Of a DNA stretch of 7,227 bases, positions 6,524-7,227 are shown in pieces. The notes under the pieces were generated by a model. It was not told the DNA's origin and ran no database searches. It saw only the letters and a list, made by a program, of their open reading frames with translations. Position 1 is the stretch's first letter. Every line of letters begins with the position of its first letter. The DNA comes from Methanosarcinales archaeon (lineage in GTDB: Archaea; Halobacteriota; Methanosarcinia; Methanosarcinales; Methanocomedenaceae): NCBI GenBank assembly GCA_030666885.1, contig DAOUWY010000094.1, forward strand, positions 1 to 7,227, given 5' to 3'. A program made the position numbers and the translations under genes.

Positions 6524-6563
6524 TAATAAGTAGGATAAAAATAAGTGAGATAGTAAAATCGGG
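6519..6563 (+). repeat. Three imperfect 15-nt tandem repeats in the tldE/downstream spacer
   Basis: Units are GATAGTAATAAGTAG, GATAAAAATAAGTGA and GATAGTAAAATCGGG. The array starts at the tldE stop codon. The middle unit also resembles a TATA box (GATAAAAATAA, 6534-6544). Initiation about 25 nt on would fall near 6565, shortly before the next gene, so it might act as an internal promoter. Units two and one match well; the third diverges at its end, so chance in AT-rich DNA is possible. Confidence 0.4.
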
Positions 6564-6578
6564 AAAGTGGGTGGACCT

Positions 6579-7227
6579 TTGAAAGTCTGTATGGTAATAC
6601 CGTCGTACTGGGCACGGGAAAGCAAGGATGGCGTAAGAGCCGGGGATGCCGTATATGACCATCCCACACCCCTGGATGAGAATGGTACACTGCATAGAGC
6701 ACTGCAAAGCCTGGACATTCTGGAAGATAAGGATTTCCAGGTGGTGGTGATCGCTGCGGCCACGGCAGTGGATATTGAGGAAAAAGTTGAGGAAAAGGTA
6801 GCTGGTATTATCGAAAAAGCTTCCGGGACTGTCGATGTGGATATAAAGCTGTTCGCCCCGTCCCATCTGGGAGAGATACATGACCTGCTGCAAAGCCGGG
6901 GCATGGATGAATATTTTCCACTGCTGCAACTTGAGGGATATTCCAATATCCGCAACCTGTGCCTTTTTATTCCCCACATAATTGGTTCGGATCTGGCTGT
7001 ACTTATCGATGACGACGAGGTATTCGAGGACACGCAGTTCATAGAGAAGGCAAAGGAGTTTATAGGTAGTATGGTTGGGGACAGGACCGTCCATGCAGTG
7101 GCCGGGTATTACCTTCAGCCAGACGGAGACAACCATATTATAAAAAAACGCAGCCCCTGGATGGAATATTGGAGCCAGTACAGGGTTATGGACGAGGGCT
7201 TTGACAGGATAATACGGACCGAACCCA
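6579..7227 (+). CDS. Putative glycosyltransferase-like protein (GT-A type), N-terminal part, runs off right edge
   Basis: 216 residues are visible, beginning MKVCMVIPSYWARESKDG. Features seen: a beta-strand-like VCMVIPSYW opening typical of nucleotide-sugar transferases; a segment YDHPTPLDENGTLHRALQSL that fits the start of a substrate loop and helix; a strand VVVIAAAT; and SDLAVLIDDDEVFED with three Asp at 144-146, placed like the metal-binding DxD of GT-A enzymes. There is no membrane segment so far. Donor and acceptor cannot be told. The TTG at 6579 is chosen because GGTGGA (6570-6575) stands just before it and the product then starts at the first strand. GTG 6567 and ATG 6591 are alternatives in the same frame. 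It is 55 nt after tldE and may be co-transcribed or use its own weak promoter. Assignment rests on fold-level motifs only. Confidence 0.55.
   Translation, partial: MKVCMVIPSYWARESKDGVRAGDAVYDHPTPLDENGTLHRALQSLDILEDKDFQVVVIAAATAVDIEEKVEEKVAGIIEKASGTVDVDIKLFAPSHLGEIHDLLQSRGMDEYFPLLQLEGYSNIRNLCLFIPHIIGSDLAVLIDDDEVFEDTQFIEKAKEFIGSMVGDRTVHAVAGYYLQPDGDNHIIKKRSPWMEYWSQYRVMDEGFDRIIRTEP

Noticed and set aside
1..7227. CRISPR array, tRNA, insertion sequence or toxin-antitoxin pair
   Set aside because: No spaced direct repeats, cloverleaf, transposase or terminal repeats were found. TldD/E are known to act on one antitoxin in bacteria, but no such pair is encoded here.

Overview
The window looks like a chromosomal housekeeping region of a euryarchaeon, most likely a methanogen or methanotroph of the Methanosarcinales / ANME-2 type. 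Four things point there: an archaeal class I HMG-CoA reductase (membrane lipids made from mevalonate), a membrane-anchored archaeal LonB in place of bacterial Lon, box-A/TATA promoters, and GGTGAT or GGAG ribosome binding sites. The genus cannot be fixed from sequence alone. No tRNA, rRNA, CRISPR array or insertion sequence was seen, and no gene shows an obvious sign of recent transfer.

Left part, minus strand. The first 38 residues of an unrecognised gene run off the left edge from an ATG at 116. Upstream of it is a 185-bp AT-rich spacer with a TATA element, an 18-bp inverted repeat and two T-run terminator candidates. Next, reading leftward, is a two-gene unit: hmgA (start chosen at 1699, probably leaderless) and a 49-residue zinc-ribbon protein. 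The zinc-ribbon ribosome binding site overlaps the hmgA stop codon, so the two are probably translationally coupled.

Middle. A 201-bp divergent spacer (1700-1900) separates hmgA from lonB. It holds the hmgA TATA box, a perfect 7-bp-arm inverted repeat just upstream of that box, two TATA candidates for lonB, and the lonB ribosome binding site.

Right part, plus strand. A tight proteolysis operon: lonB (GTG start), tldD (TTG start, 13 nt after lonB) and tldE/pmbA (ATG start, overlapping the tldD stop as ATGA). LonB is an ATP-driven Ser/Lys protease held at the membrane. TldD (with HExxxH and a late Cys) and TldE (without the metal site) should form the heteromeric metallopeptidase that cuts unfolded peptides. 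A plausible chain is LonB making peptides and TldD/E trimming them. After a 55-nt spacer containing a 15-nt imperfect triple repeat, a partial gene with a GT-A-like Asp-rich motif runs off the right edge.

I do not see a clearly new defence or mobile system here. The best leads are the shared hmgA/lonB control region with its inverted repeat, the zinc-ribbon gene coupled to hmgA, and the LonB-TldD-TldE gene order.
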